This document shows positions 1 to 10,583 of a DNA stretch of 64,000 nt, piece by piece. How positions within the stretch are numbered: the first letter of the stretch is position 1; each line of letters opens with the position of its first letter. The position numbers and the translations under genes were made by a program. The notes beneath the pieces are model-generated. The model was not told where the DNA came from and ran no database searches. It was given only the letters and a program-made list of their open reading frames with translations. The stretch is from Allium sativum (taxonomy: Eukaryota > Streptophyta > Magnoliopsida > Asparagales > Amaryllidaceae). Where the stretch lies: assembly GCA_030737875.1 (NCBI GenBank), contig CM060909.1:392593565-392657564 (forward strand), read 5' to 3'.

Positions 1-1625
1 CAGCATTCATTTAAGAAAAGCAGTCAAGATAATGGTAATCGGTGTACATGACAATAAAATTATGAGGTTTTAACTTTCAACTATTGAACTAAAGTAAGTA
101 ATCAACTAAGCATCCCAAGTTCATTTTTTGCATCTACAAATCACGGACGGTAACATAATCGATATTTGTATTTCCAATTTATACACTGATAATAGTAGAA
201 AAGAAGTCACACGTAAAAAGAATACAATAGCGCCTTCACCCAGACTGTAGCACCAAGAGGCTTTGAATATAAGTAAATAATTACTACTAAAATGATAGTT
301 GTGATAACAGAAATATAGAAAAACGATCAGTTGTCAAAAACTAATAACGAAGCAATAATAGATGCATAGACATACTTTAGGAGCTTTAGTACTACCCATG
401 TTGAAATTTAAAGTTTACCTTGAATTAAAAGAAAAAGTAGCTCCCCATATGCTAAAAATTCCTAAAATTGGATGCTTATCCAAGTATATGTTTTTTCTCG
501 TGTACTTGACTAGAACAACAACTTGGTGGTTCAAAAAGTACAAATAATGTAATATTTACTCATGGTCTCTATCATCCCAAGATTTTTTTGATAATTCAGC
601 ACTAGAAGGGAAGTTTGACAAAATCCTAATATACTCTCATTTATCAAGAAAATGTACAATAAGACTTATCCAGTTTCACCCATTGGTTCAAGTAAGAAGC
701 TAAAAGGAAAGGGATAGCTAGTGAAGGAGTTTTTTTTATATAGCTGGACATACTAAAATTAGGAAGGATACACTGTTCAAGATTAAAAAACACTAGTAAC
801 CCATGTAGAAGCATTAAAGATTCTAAAAGCATGTTAAGGAAATGTAGAATGTAGCATTATTTAGCGAGAGTTATTCTACTAACCATGGAGGTTTCTCCTG
901 TTCATAACTATTTCATATGCAAGCAGATACATGAAAAAATGAAGACACTTAGGCACATATGACTAAAGACTCAGGACAAACAGATAAAGCTTGATACTAG
1001 TTTAACAACTTTCATTTTGATGTATCCCTACAGTGTTCGAAAGGAGAAGCCAGATGGATAAGAATTAAAATCGGGCTATTGTTGTTGACCATTTAGCTTG
1101 ATACTGGAAACGGAAATAATAGCATACGCCGATTAAATGAAACTTACTCTTCAGATCTGAAGGTCTGCGGTGTATGAAGGTCTACGGTGTATGAAGGTAT
1201 TGAAGTTAGCACAACTCATCTGCCTGGATCCGCACAACAAGGAAGAGCTGAAGCCTAGCACCTTACTCTTCAGATCAAACTCTAGTATCACCTCTTACCA
1301 AAAACGCTATCTTGAACAAATCCAATGCATCGCTGTAGATTATCCTCTTACTAATTCGAACTTTGAGGTGATCAATGAACGATGATTTTGGAATAGTACA
1401 ACAAGTTTATCCAAATAAAGCATTTGTACATTTGATTTGGAATTAGAGATCGATGGTTTTGGAAATTAGGGATAAGTGATTTTGGAAATTAGGGATCGGT
1501 GATTTTGGAAATTTGAGGTGGAAACGAAATGAAAAGGGAGGCGGCTAAAACAAAATAAAAGCAGGAATAGAAATAGGTAAGGCGCGGATTGATGGTGTGG
1601 ACGGACGATTGAGATTTTGTTTTAT
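1..1625. other. Unassigned AT-rich sequence, no gene supported
   Basis: Only short open frames without recognisable domains occur here. There is a 17-bp tandem duplication of the type GGTCTGCGGTGTATGAA near 1162-1196, and the string ACTTACTCTTCAGATC occurs near 1143 and again near 1262. The rightmost part may belong to the CACTA-like element whose end lies at 1816. I see nothing that identifies a host gene. Confidence 0.5.
1434..1521. repeat. Short tandem repeat, about 22-23 bp, four units
   Basis: Four consecutive units of the form GATTTTGGAAATTAGGGAT plus 3-4 variable bases start near 1434, 1455, 1478 and 1501. Outer units are more diverged than the middle two. It lies just inside the CACTA-like terminus and could be a subterminal repeat of that element. 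Confidence 0.7.
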
Positions 1626-1816
1626 GTAATGGTGTGGATCGCTGAGGTGTAATTTTTTTAATTAAAATATATCTATTGCCACTGCAACACAATTTGATAC
1701 CAATGCTAACACATTGAAGTGTGCATTGCAATAGACCAAAATCAGCATAGCTATGGTAACATTGTAGCTAGCAACACCTTGGATTTTTGTTGCAGTAGGC
1801 CATCTATGGCGTAGTG
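1626..1816 (-). mobile_element. Possible CACTA (Spm-like) transposon terminus
   Basis: The segment ends in GTAGTG at 1811-1816, so read on the minus strand it begins CACTACGCCATAGATGGCC, which fits the CACTA superfamily terminal signature. Inward of the end are short recurring words such as TAGCTA and TTGCAATAG, resembling subterminal repeats. The end abuts a Copia RNase H remnant, as if the element had inserted there. The other terminus is not in the window, so no TSD can be checked. No transposase is visible. Confidence 0.4.
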
Positions 1817-2091
1817 TGATTAACTTTGACGATCAAGCGATGATATACAATGTCTCTAATAAGACATATGATGGAAACTCTAGACATGTGAGTTTGAGAC
1901 ATCAAATTGTAAGGCAGTTGCTCAAAAGTGTAATAATAACTGTTGACAATGTAGAAACAAAGAAAAACTTGGCTGACTCACTCACAGAAGGTCTTCTAAA
2001 GGTAATGGTTTCTATAAAGTCAAAAGAAATGGGACTAAGTTCTATGAAAAAAGATTTATCATCCTTTATAGAAACCCAACTTGTGTCTTGA
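1817..2091 (+). pseudogene. Copia RNase H C-terminal fragment
   Basis: An open frame of about 90 codons encodes the C-terminal end of a Ty1/copia RNase H domain. The diagnostic blocks are SRHVSLRH, VRQLL, VITVDNV, KNLADSLTEGL and a final KEMGL, the usual order in plant Copia polyproteins. All upstream domains (gag, protease, integrase, reverse transcriptase) are missing; the fragment begins where the CACTA-like end stops. It is followed by a conserved-looking non-coding stretch, a polypurine tract at 2642 and an LTR at 2658, so it is the in-place 3' end of one Copia element. It cannot act alone. Confidence 0.85.
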
Positions 2092-2641
2092 AAAGGACAA
2101 ACAAAGTTCAATGGGTACTACATGTTAAGAGAATGATTATGCAACACTAAATCAATAATATCATAATATTTAGTGTTGGATTCTATAAGAAAGGATGGAT
2201 AAATGTCCTTAATAAGGTTAGAAAACTTAAAAGGCCTATCGTAGATACACCTTAATAGACTTACCTATATGAGTATGGAAGTCATGTCGTTTCTTAGAAA
2301 AGTAAGACTGCTTTCTAAAGTAGACTCATGAACCAGGATTAAAAGCACATGGCCATTAATGTGCTGAGCAATATTGAACATTCTACCTAAGGAAATCAAC
2401 GTGCGTGATTGTACCACTTTTATCATTAAGGGATATTTGGTTCAAGATTCCTTCACCATAGAATCTTGATAAAACTTTTAATTGTTTACACTAAGTAAAG
2501 CTTCAAATCTAAAAGATATCTTGTACTTTTGTGTTGTTTCCACGATGATGCAAAACTTGATCTTAGAACTACATTAGCTTGATCCCACTTGGTGTTGTAG
2601 GAAGTTACTTTAGTGATTCAGCCGTCCACTTTATTCATTTT
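2092..2641 (+). mobile_element. 3' untranslated region of the Copia element
   Basis: This non-coding stretch lies between the RNase H stop codon and the polypurine tract. It contains an 11-bp inverted repeat, CAACACTAAAT at 2142-2152 and ATTTAGTGTTG at 2168-2178, able to form a hairpin. No open frame of interest is present. Confidence 0.65.
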
Positions 2642-2657
2642 GAAAATGGGAGGAGGT
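2642..2657 (+). other. Copia polypurine tract
   Basis: The purine-rich AAAATGGGAGGAGGT run directly precedes the TGTTGAAA start of the LTR. This is the plus-strand priming site expected at the 3' end of a Copia element. Confidence 0.7.
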
Positions 2658-3524
2658 TGTTGAAAATTTTCAAAATATCTTTGGGTTTGGGTTTGATTTT
2701 GTAAAGAGAGAAGAGAAGGGAAGAAGATTAGTTCCACATTGTGAAAGTTGAAGATCTATTCTAGTATATGAATAAATTTCCTAAAAGGATGTTGGGGCTT
2801 TGGGGCATCCGAATGTATGCTTACTGCGAGGAGGGAGGCTTTGTGGCGCTCGATCGGGTACGGGTTTGGGTTTCAGATCCAATAATACATTTTTGGATCA
2901 AATATGAAGACGGTAACGGTCAGGCCTATTACAGACCCAAAAATTTAAACGAGGCAAGTTCTGATACGTTTTCTAAACATTAGAAAACGACGCGACAGTT
3001 GAAATTATCAATGCTTTTAAAACATTGTAAATGAAGAGGCGTGACATTTGAATTCAAATGGACATAGCCGTTTGTGACGGTTGCAACAGTCGTGATATTT
3101 GGTCCATCCGCCTATAGATAGCTCCCAGGACCCCAAAACAAAATTAATTCAATTACTTCTACTTTGTTTTCTGCCACATTGCCATTACCGACGCCTGGAA
3201 GGTGCTGTGAATTCTATGATTTGCAACAATTTTGGACCGTTGAAGAATTGTTTTCTTCTTCACATTCTTTATGCCTGCGTTTGCGTCATCAAAATCAGAA
3301 ATCAAAGTTTTACAGTGTTCTTAGTCGGATAAAAGTCGTACAAACTTTAAATTCGATTACGTTGTTCCAAGGCTTCATTGAATCCTGAAAATCGATAGCT
3401 CGATAACTCGTTTATACCTGGTAAGTTGAACTATTGTCTGAAAGAATCTATTCCATATATCCTTGAAGTCTGAAATAGGGTAATATCTTCCTTATTGTCG
3501 TCTCGAACCACAAAATCCCCAACA
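2658..3524 (+). mobile_element. Copia 3' LTR (about 0.87 kb)
   Basis: The LTR starts TGTTGAAAATTTTC and ends CCCCAACA, giving the inverted TG...CA termini of an LTR. Inside are a TTAGTTCCACATTGTGAAAG block near 2729 and a TATA-like CTATAGATAG near 3112, both common in plant Copia LTR promoters. It follows directly on RNase H and a polypurine tract. No partner 5' LTR is in the window, because the left part of the element is lost. Confidence 0.7.
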
Positions 3525-4202
3525 ACAAGGAGGTGATTGAATCCATTTTGAACACAATTTCACCACTTGCTATATATGTATATGAAAGATCTGCGGAGTT
3601 ACACTAGGTTTGCACTTCAATTTGAAAGAGAAGAGAAATGAAATTGTTAAAAACTAGAAGTTATTGAAGGGTAAAATTAGAAATTTAAGGTGCATGTAAA
3701 GTAAAAAAAGTTCGAAAAACTTTTTTATAAAATTTAGTGGATTTTGGGCGTGTGTAAAGCAATATCCGATGTATGGATAGAATTAACCCAATTTTAAATT
3801 TTGGTTCTTCTTCTGCTCCTAATTATAACGTTTGACACAAACTAAGGATCATATATGCTTAGCTTATATGGGAGTATACAGTATAATAGAAATAAATGAA
3901 GTCTTTTTCAAAGAAGAAGATGAGATAATGGCCATCTCAGATAAACATAGAGAACTCAGCTGTTTGAAATCACAGCAACAAGGTTCTTATTCATGAATTT
4001 TAAAAGAATGACCAAGTCTGCTCTATACACTTCAGAACAGTACATAAATTTCATCAAATCCACCAAAATATAAGACAAATCTAGTTCTAAAAATGCACAT
4101 AACCAAATCCCAGACACCACCATCAACTTGGTCATGAATAACTTAACCACAACAGAGGTAAGGAAATGAGAATGAAAAGGCATGGTCTTCCAACAAGATT
4201 CG
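3525..4202. other. Spacer holding the probable 3' UTR of the HAL3-like gene
   Basis: No coding domain is visible. The right part, directly downstream of the stop codon of the minus-strand gene, would be its 3' UTR; I see no clear polyadenylation signal. The left part, next to the Copia LTR, is AT-rich and unassigned. Confidence 0.4.
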
Positions 4203-5835
4203 CTAAATCCGGGGACAGCCGCAGTTTCTTTTGCGACCCGTCCTGGAGATTTTCACAAAAAGTCCAACATCCGAAGGGTCGACCATGGATCCATCTCCAA
4301 ACTCTTTACACACGCATGTACTATATGGAGTTATAAAAGAGGCCCCTAACATATGCATTGTTTCAACATGGTGCCTAGTGGTTGCTTTATTCCACATTCT
4401 CACATCAATGGAAGGCACCAGGAACAGTGGCTTCCTGTAGTCCCATGCGCGCACCATGCACGTCACTAAATCGTCACACAACCCTCTTGCTATCTGCAAT
4501 TTATGAGTTCATTCGATTTATGATGCAAGTAAATGTGTAATTTGGGAACAGAGAGAGATATGAAATGCAATTTACCTTTCCAAGAGTACATGCAGATAGT
4601 GGTGCAATAACCATAATATCAGCCCATTTCACAAGTCTGATATGGACAACAGGATCACCAAGCCTTTTCCAGCCTGCCCAGTCGTATTTATCAGTACAAA
4701 CTAGTATCTTCTTATAGCCTGCAGATTTTTCAATGAAAAAATGGGCTGGCTTTGTTGCTACTGTCTTAACGTGAGCGAATTCGGCCAAGCTGTCGTATAT
4801 CGAATCAAAGTGAACAGCTTCCTCACTTTCACACACAGCTAAAACAACACGAGGTGGCCTGGAAGAACCAAGTTCCATTGCTTCTTCTTCATCGTCCTCG
4901 TCATCGTCCTCGTCATCATCTTCATCATCATCGTCTTCTTCTTCTTCTTCTTCTTCTTCTTCACCTTCTTCCTCTTCACCTTCTTCTTCTTCTTCTTCTT
5001 CTTCTTCTTCTTTTTCTTCACCTTCTTCGTCTTCTTCTTCTTCACCTTCTTGACCTTCTTCTCCCTCATCGGCAATATGTTCAGAAAATGATTGAGGTAT
5101 GCTTGGTTTTGAATCTTCTAAATCATCATGAGACATTGACCTTTTAGAAGGATTTGATGGTATGATACCGTCTGAATATCCAGCAGGATTTGGCTCTGAA
5201 GCTGAATCAAGCTTATTAGGAGATGCAGATGACCCTAGATCTTTTGTTTCTTTTGATATTTTGGGAGAATTGGGTTCTGAAGACAATTCAAGCTTATAAG
5301 GAGATGTAGATAGTCTTGAATCTTCTGTATTTACTGCAGGCATTAGTCATGGTCTGAGTTTGAGTATATGGAGGAAACATGTAATCTTGGAGTCAAGATC
5401 TTATATTATGACATCTTTGATGTCAGGTTTGTATCAATTGTTTTTTGATGAATACTCATGTCTGTTGAGAAAATAATCAAATATTTACAATAACCTTGTC
5501 TTTTCACTTCTTTATAAGAAAGGTGCAGTTTTTAACAGCTGCAAGAGAATGAAATAGATATATAGAAATAAAATAAAAAATGGTAGAATGTTATTCTCGT
5601 AGAACATGTAATTCAATGCTCTGTATAACAGCAATAATCTACAATGCGTTCTTGAGATTAAGCTATACATGATTGATGATTATCATCAATGTAAGATAGA
5701 AATTAATTTAATCTTGCAAGATAATCTGCTATCAAAACGCAAGAAATCATTAAAGTACGTGATTTAAATCTTCATATCAAAACAGTAGCTACGGAAAATT
5801 GATTAAGGCGCCTAACCTTGGCTGCGGTCATCCAT
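4203..5835 (-). CDS. HAL3/PPC-decarboxylase-like flavoprotein with acidic N-terminal extension
   Basis: I read three exons: 5835-5817, 5333-4576 and 4493-4203. The introns (5816-5334, 483 nt; 4575-4494, 82 nt) have GT...AG ends and splice in frame to 355 residues. Residues 1-93 are Ser/Pro-rich and hold a duplicated motif (SPYKLELSSEPN, SPNKLDSASEPN). Residues 94-157 are almost all Glu/Asp. Residues about 164-338 match the HAL3 flavoprotein fold: GDPVVHI with the catalytic-type His at 237, WADIMVIAPLSACTLGK, GLCDDLVTC and VRAWDYRKPLF. In this family the enzyme decarboxylates phosphopantothenoylcysteine in CoA synthesis, while yeast Hal3/Vhs3 inhibit a phosphatase and carry an acidic tail. Odd points: the FMN-phosphate Gly-Ser-Val segment reads CESEEA, and PxMN reads PSID (286-289). 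The clamp Cys is kept (321). A regulatory or pseudoenzyme paralogue is likelier than the housekeeping enzyme. Confidence 0.85.
4878..5065 (-). repeat. GAA/GAC trinucleotide tract encoding poly-Glu/Asp
   Basis: Runs of CTT and CTC/ATC triplets on the plus strand read as GAA, GAG and GAC codons on the gene strand. They encode the acidic domain of the HAL3-like protein. The tract is interrupted by Gly and Lys codons but stays in frame throughout, so it is coding and presumably length-variable. Confidence 0.9.
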
Positions 5836-5963
5836 ATTGAAAAAGAACACAAATCCCAGATTCTGATCTTTCAGAGTTTTTGACTTCCGATCGTGCAGAG
5901 GAATAGAAGAAAGAATGGGAAATGGGAGGGAAATGGATTGGGATTCAGTGATACTTTGCAAGG
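5836..5963 (-). promoter_or_regulatory. Predicted 5' UTR of the HAL3-like gene
   Basis: This leader lies between the TATA-like box and the start codon at 5835 on the minus strand. It is pyrimidine-rich on the gene strand (CCATTTCCCTCCC and following), common for plant 5' UTRs. The start site itself, about 30 bp below the TATA box, is inferred. Confidence 0.45.
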
Positions 5964-5970
5964 ATTTATA
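5964..5970 (-). promoter_or_regulatory. TATA-like box of the HAL3-like gene
   Basis: On the minus strand the sequence reads TATAAAT, 130 bp upstream of the predicted start codon. It is the only good TATA match I noticed in the near upstream region. Confidence 0.5.
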
Positions 5971-6120
5971 AGAGTGTACTATGATCCAAGAGAAGCCCCC
6001 CAAAATACCTGAATAAGTACTTTGAACTTCTATAGTAAAATAGATCATCAGAGGCGACTGGCGAGCGGTTTCTAGAAAGTTGTTTTTTAAATGCACGCAA
6101 ATTTGGTGTGAGAGGGGCAA

Positions 6121-8292
6121 ATCATTTGAAACTGAGAATTGTTTTCTAATGTTTATCTTATAAGAGTGCTGCTAAGTACCGACAATGAGGATGGCAATAG
6201 GACTCCGTACATAAGTATGTGTATATTTGTATACAATTTCACTATTTCTTGGGGTGTGGATGGAATCTACTTTGAACCGGGCGAGTTTCGAGTTTGGAGC
6301 AAAATTCCAAACCCGTAGCGGGCCTTTGGAGTGAGTCTAAAGCATGACTCGAAAAACCCAGGCAAGTTTGAAGGATAAAAAATGGCATAATTGCCACATC
6401 GATCAAATAGTGTTTGACCAGAGGTTAACTCTCTATCGAGCACCGCGCAAATAGTCTCTAATATCCAATCTAGTATCTTAACAATACACTATTTTAATAA
6501 GAAATTTTTGTTTCGTACTTTGTTTCGCAAATTTATGCATGAAAAAACCTTTTGAAAAAATTATGTTTTAAATTATATTTTTGTTTTTACTTTTGATAAA
6601 AAGAAATTGCTTTTTGTCAAAGTCTGAATCTAAATAATAATCATATGTTTTATGATTAAAACAATTTATCGTTTTGATTTTTTTCAAAAAATATCAGTTG
6701 CAAATATTTGCGGAAAACTCTATAAATATTTGGCGCGTCACATAAATTTTAAATATTCTCAAATTTCTACGCAAATATTCTAGAACTTGAACATAGTGGT
6801 ATTTATGACATATGAGAGGCGATTGTGTATTTTGAACGTTAAAAAGGGCATATCTTTCATTTTTTTGTTTCATGGTATGGAAATTCTCTACTTAGTGTTA
6901 GACTTTGTAAATTTATATTTAATGATCAAAATATTAATAATTATTAAAAAAATGAAATTATGTTTGTTAGTTTAAAACTAGGGATACACACGCGCACATA
7001 AGGAACAGTCTACTGCTTCAGTATAACAAACAATATTTACTCATTTGTTATTACAATTTTGGCTTATTTACAGTTTTCACATTGATTCATTATCCTTTTA
7101 CTTTCTCTTATATAATTATTAGGACAAATCTCATTTTTTTAGACTAAAGCACACCATTTTTTTTTAATTTTTTTCCCAAAATATACATAAGCATGTCTTA
7201 CTATGTGCTATTTACAGCTAATAGTTGGTTCTTCTTAGCTGGCTTCTTGGGAAGCTCATTAAATTTGAATTCCAAGAAATGTTTCCCTATTATTTGAACA
7301 TTAGACACTATTCTACGATTCCTTCCGCATAATCCACGTAAACGTTGTGACTCAACTTAATTTTAAGAGTTCAGTCTTGCCACATTCACGCGATCAACAA
7401 GGGTACTGAGAGGACTTATCATGTAGTTAAATGACTAAACCTTAAGATTTACCTAAAAAGCATAAACTCTAAAGGAAACTAGAGTAATTAATGAGTGATA
7501 AAAGTAGAGTCATAAATGTTTTATTTCTTTTGATTTTGGCTTTTCTTCTTCTTCTAACTCAGAAGAAAAGCTTTGTCGATTATAAGTATTTAATTTTAAT
7601 TTTCTTTGTTGATAGTATTTTGACATCGCTTCTTATTTGAATTTAGATTTACATAAACTGATAATAATGGAAAATGATTAATTATTATGTTTACTTTATT
7701 TTAGAACTCAAACCTTCCTCATCAAAATTTTACGATTTAATTAAAAAATAAAATGATACGCTTTATTCTTAAACCAATTATATACTTTAGTTATATGCCT
7801 CATCAAAACCTAGTAATCCCCCTGACTTAAATGGGTACCTTACTAAGGAAAAGAATACATATAACTTCTGCATATTAACATTACAATTTAATTATATGTC
7901 TTTATATGTATGTATTCCATTATGTTATTAATCCTCAATCTATTCCTTTAAATTCAATGTTCGCAATATTTGATTTCGTGGAAGACTTTGTTTATTTACT
8001 TACAAACGAATTAACATGTGAGAAGTATACAAAGTGTATGCGATGAATTTCTTGTTAATTGAAAACAAATATGGCTAGCTAATTTATTGCCTTGCATAAA
8101 TTTTAAAAAATTAAAGAAAGGATTCTAGCAAATCATAATATATTTTTGGTAGGTTTGAAAAACAAAATTGAATAAACATGTAATGCTTTAATAGTTGGAA
8201 CATATCATTATAAAATTCTTATATGGAATGATGACATGCCTCTAGATTATTTACTCCAGGGCTTTGTGATTGAATCTCATTATCATGAGTTA
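6121..8292. other. Long AT-rich intergenic region
   Basis: Upstream of the HAL3-like gene and before the solo LTR I find no coding domain, RNA gene or bounded repeat. It contains many poly-A and poly-T runs. Confidence 0.5.
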
Positions 8293-8297
8293 ACTGT
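8293..8297. repeat. Left TSD of solo LTR (ACTGT)
   Basis: ACTGT directly precedes TGTAACAACCC and is repeated directly after the terminal GTTACA at 13016-13020. Confidence 0.85.
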
Positions 8298-10206
8298 TGT
8301 AACAACCCATTATTTTTAACGATTTAAATTCTGATTTAAATCGATATTTATATTTTGAAAATATTCTATGATTTTTCGTAATGGGGTTTTGAAATTTGAA
8401 ATACGTACAGTGAGATATAGCAGCTGTGAAAATTTCATCGAAAAAAAATTGAATGTTTGTCAGTCGCGCATTTTTCAGTGCAAAGCTGCACATAACAGTT
8501 CAAATTTTAGCGATTTTAAAATCTCTTCGAAACCAGTTTGGCAAACATGAAAAATATTCTATTCGTTGTCAGTAATCGAACGGCGAAATTCATTTCGTGG
8601 AATTTTGACGTTTTGACCTCCGTTTTCCATCCGCATTTTTACGTTAAAAGGGGTCCGTAATGCGTTTTTGAACGGAGCATGCTGACACTGCAAATTATAT
8701 ACCGTTGTGTCCGTCTCGTCGCGTTGATTTCCGCAATATATTCATTTGTCAGTTTCGGTGCTCGGTTCGCGCTGTAATTGCGAAAAAGCTTGCACTGTTC
8801 ATTTTTGAAACAGAGCCATCTGAGTTCGATGTGTCCCTTTTTCGATCTTACATACTTTCCTAGCCATTTTGGGTCTGCAAAACCTGTCCTTTTATTTCAT
8901 TAAAACACCCAATTTTTTTTTTTTTAATTTTTTTCTTAGGCTTGTAAGAGACTAATCCAATGCATGCACACACTTTCATTTCCAACTTCAAATGCATTAC
9001 GTCTTATATTTCTATGTCCAACTCAAAGCCTCTTCATTTAATCCATGCACACGTGATATCTATTTTGCTCCCACTTCTCACGTTGGTTTATTAAAAAAAA
9101 AAAAAAATCCTGAAAACGATAAACACTTGACAGGTAGAAATGTTGATCCAAATTGATGGCAATGGAAGCCAAGTCTTCACCCATATAGTTTGTTTACCAA
9201 ATGTAAAGAACAAAATACAAAGAAAGCCCCTTGTACGTAAGACACATATGTAAGGAGCATGAGAGCATTTCCAAAATGGCCTTGGGCATTAACAGAGAAT
9301 ATCTTGAGTAAAATATACATATACATATATAGAAACAGGTTGATACATAAACACATAAATGGGTATATGTTAGTTTATCTAATTTGGGTGCGTACTAAAT
9401 ATTTTCAAATTACAAGGTTGTTGCTTGACCGATTACACTGCTAGATCCATAATATTTGCATCTCGTATTCTCTTGATGACAGTGCTTCGTTCTCTATTCT
9501 TCATTATCTTTTCATTTTCCTTCATCCTCCCTTCTTTCATTATTTTCCCTTCATTTATTTTTCACGCATGAAAAAAAAAGGCCAAAACTTGCAGCGTGCA
9601 TGGACTTATTCATTTTACGAAAACATAACCGACGCTCAACTCAGTTCGGTCCGTAGAGTTTTTTTCCTGCTGATGCGCTCTGATCTCACGTGGCCAGTGC
9701 TGGCCGAGCTCCTCCCCTTTTTCGTGGTTTGTAGTGGTATTTTCTTCTCCTATCCTTGTTGCATAAAACATGTATATTATTTTTATACTAGGCTCTATTG
9801 TGTTGAGTTGTTTTATAACTTCCCGTGGCATGTCTAAGTTGCTGGGAGATTTGTTTTTTACTTAAAAAAAATTGTGCTTAGGCGTGATATACTGACTGAG
9901 TGGTTAAAATACCTTGCGTTCTGTGTGTTTAGGCCTTATCTTCGTGTTATAATTTAAAAAAAATTTGTGCTCTTGGTGAGACAAGGTTATGACAAATTGT
10001 TCTATAGCTTTTCGCTGAGTGTCCTGTTTCCTACCATATTTTATTAAAAAAAAAAAGTAATTTTGTGTACTTATTTTTTTTTGTAGCGCACGAACAAGTT
10101 TTATCCGGGTTGTCGCCGATTTGATTCGACCTTAAGTGTGCTTGGATTTCGTCATTTTATCTCGTGTATGTCTGTATCTTCATCATCTTTTTCGGTGCCA
10201 CGAAAG

Positions 10207-10212
10207 GTGAGT
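10207..10212 (+). other. Consensus 5' splice-site match inside the solo LTR
   Basis: CGAAAG/GTGAGT matches the U1 donor consensus. The same AAAGGTGAGT word recurs in both LTRs of the 13.7-24.7 kb element and, as GAAG or AAAG plus GTGAGTGATT, in the chromovirus LTRs. No use as a splice site is shown. Confidence 0.35.
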
Positions 10213-10428
10213 TTATCTCACACCTGACTCACATTTATTTCATGGAGGTTAGATCAACTATTTGAACTGTTATGAAATGTATAGGGCTGCTAGTAGAAAT
10301 TGTCTGTTTATTATGTACACTTTCATATGTGACACGATATTTATATGACACGTAGGTGCACTGATTTTATATACTGTGACTGTTGCTATGTGATTGTTGA
10401 TACCCTAGTTTAGGAAAAATCACTAAGG

Positions 10429-10583
10429 GTTGAAATGATACATACCCGAACGGACATTAGAATAGGAAAAATCGTTATGAGTTGAAATGATAGACCTAAA
10501 CGATTTTTACTGAATTTGGGATCGCGGGTTGAAATGATAGACCCGTTGAAATTTTATAAATTGCGGGTTGAAATGATAAATAT
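10429..10583 (+). repeat. Four spaced copies of a GGGTTGAAATGATA motif
   Basis: The words AGGGTTGAAATGATA, GAGTTGAAATGATA, CGGGTTGAAATGATA and CGGGTTGAAATGATA occur about 40-50 bp apart. Two reverse-complement copies (TATCATTTCAA) lie at the matching place in each LTR of the 13.7-24.7 kb element, near 15833 and 15868 and near 22465 and 22500. They are a family-specific array, possibly regulatory. Confidence 0.7.

Noticed and set aside
2174..3524. Copia LTR starting at TGTTGGATTCTATAAG (2174).
   Set aside because: No polypurine tract precedes 2174, whereas AAAATGGGAGGAGGT followed by TGTTGAAA at 2658 is a standard PPT-LTR junction. The 2174 word is half of a hairpin in the 3' UTR.
4839..5147. 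Lys-rich and Leu-rich open frames overlapping the GAA tract.
   Set aside because: They are other-frame readings of the poly-Glu/Asp repeat of the HAL3-like gene.
5341..5343. ATG at 5343 as the start codon of the HAL3-like gene.
   Set aside because: It lies just upstream of an AG acceptor that joins in frame to a small first exon with GT donor, TATA box and leader.
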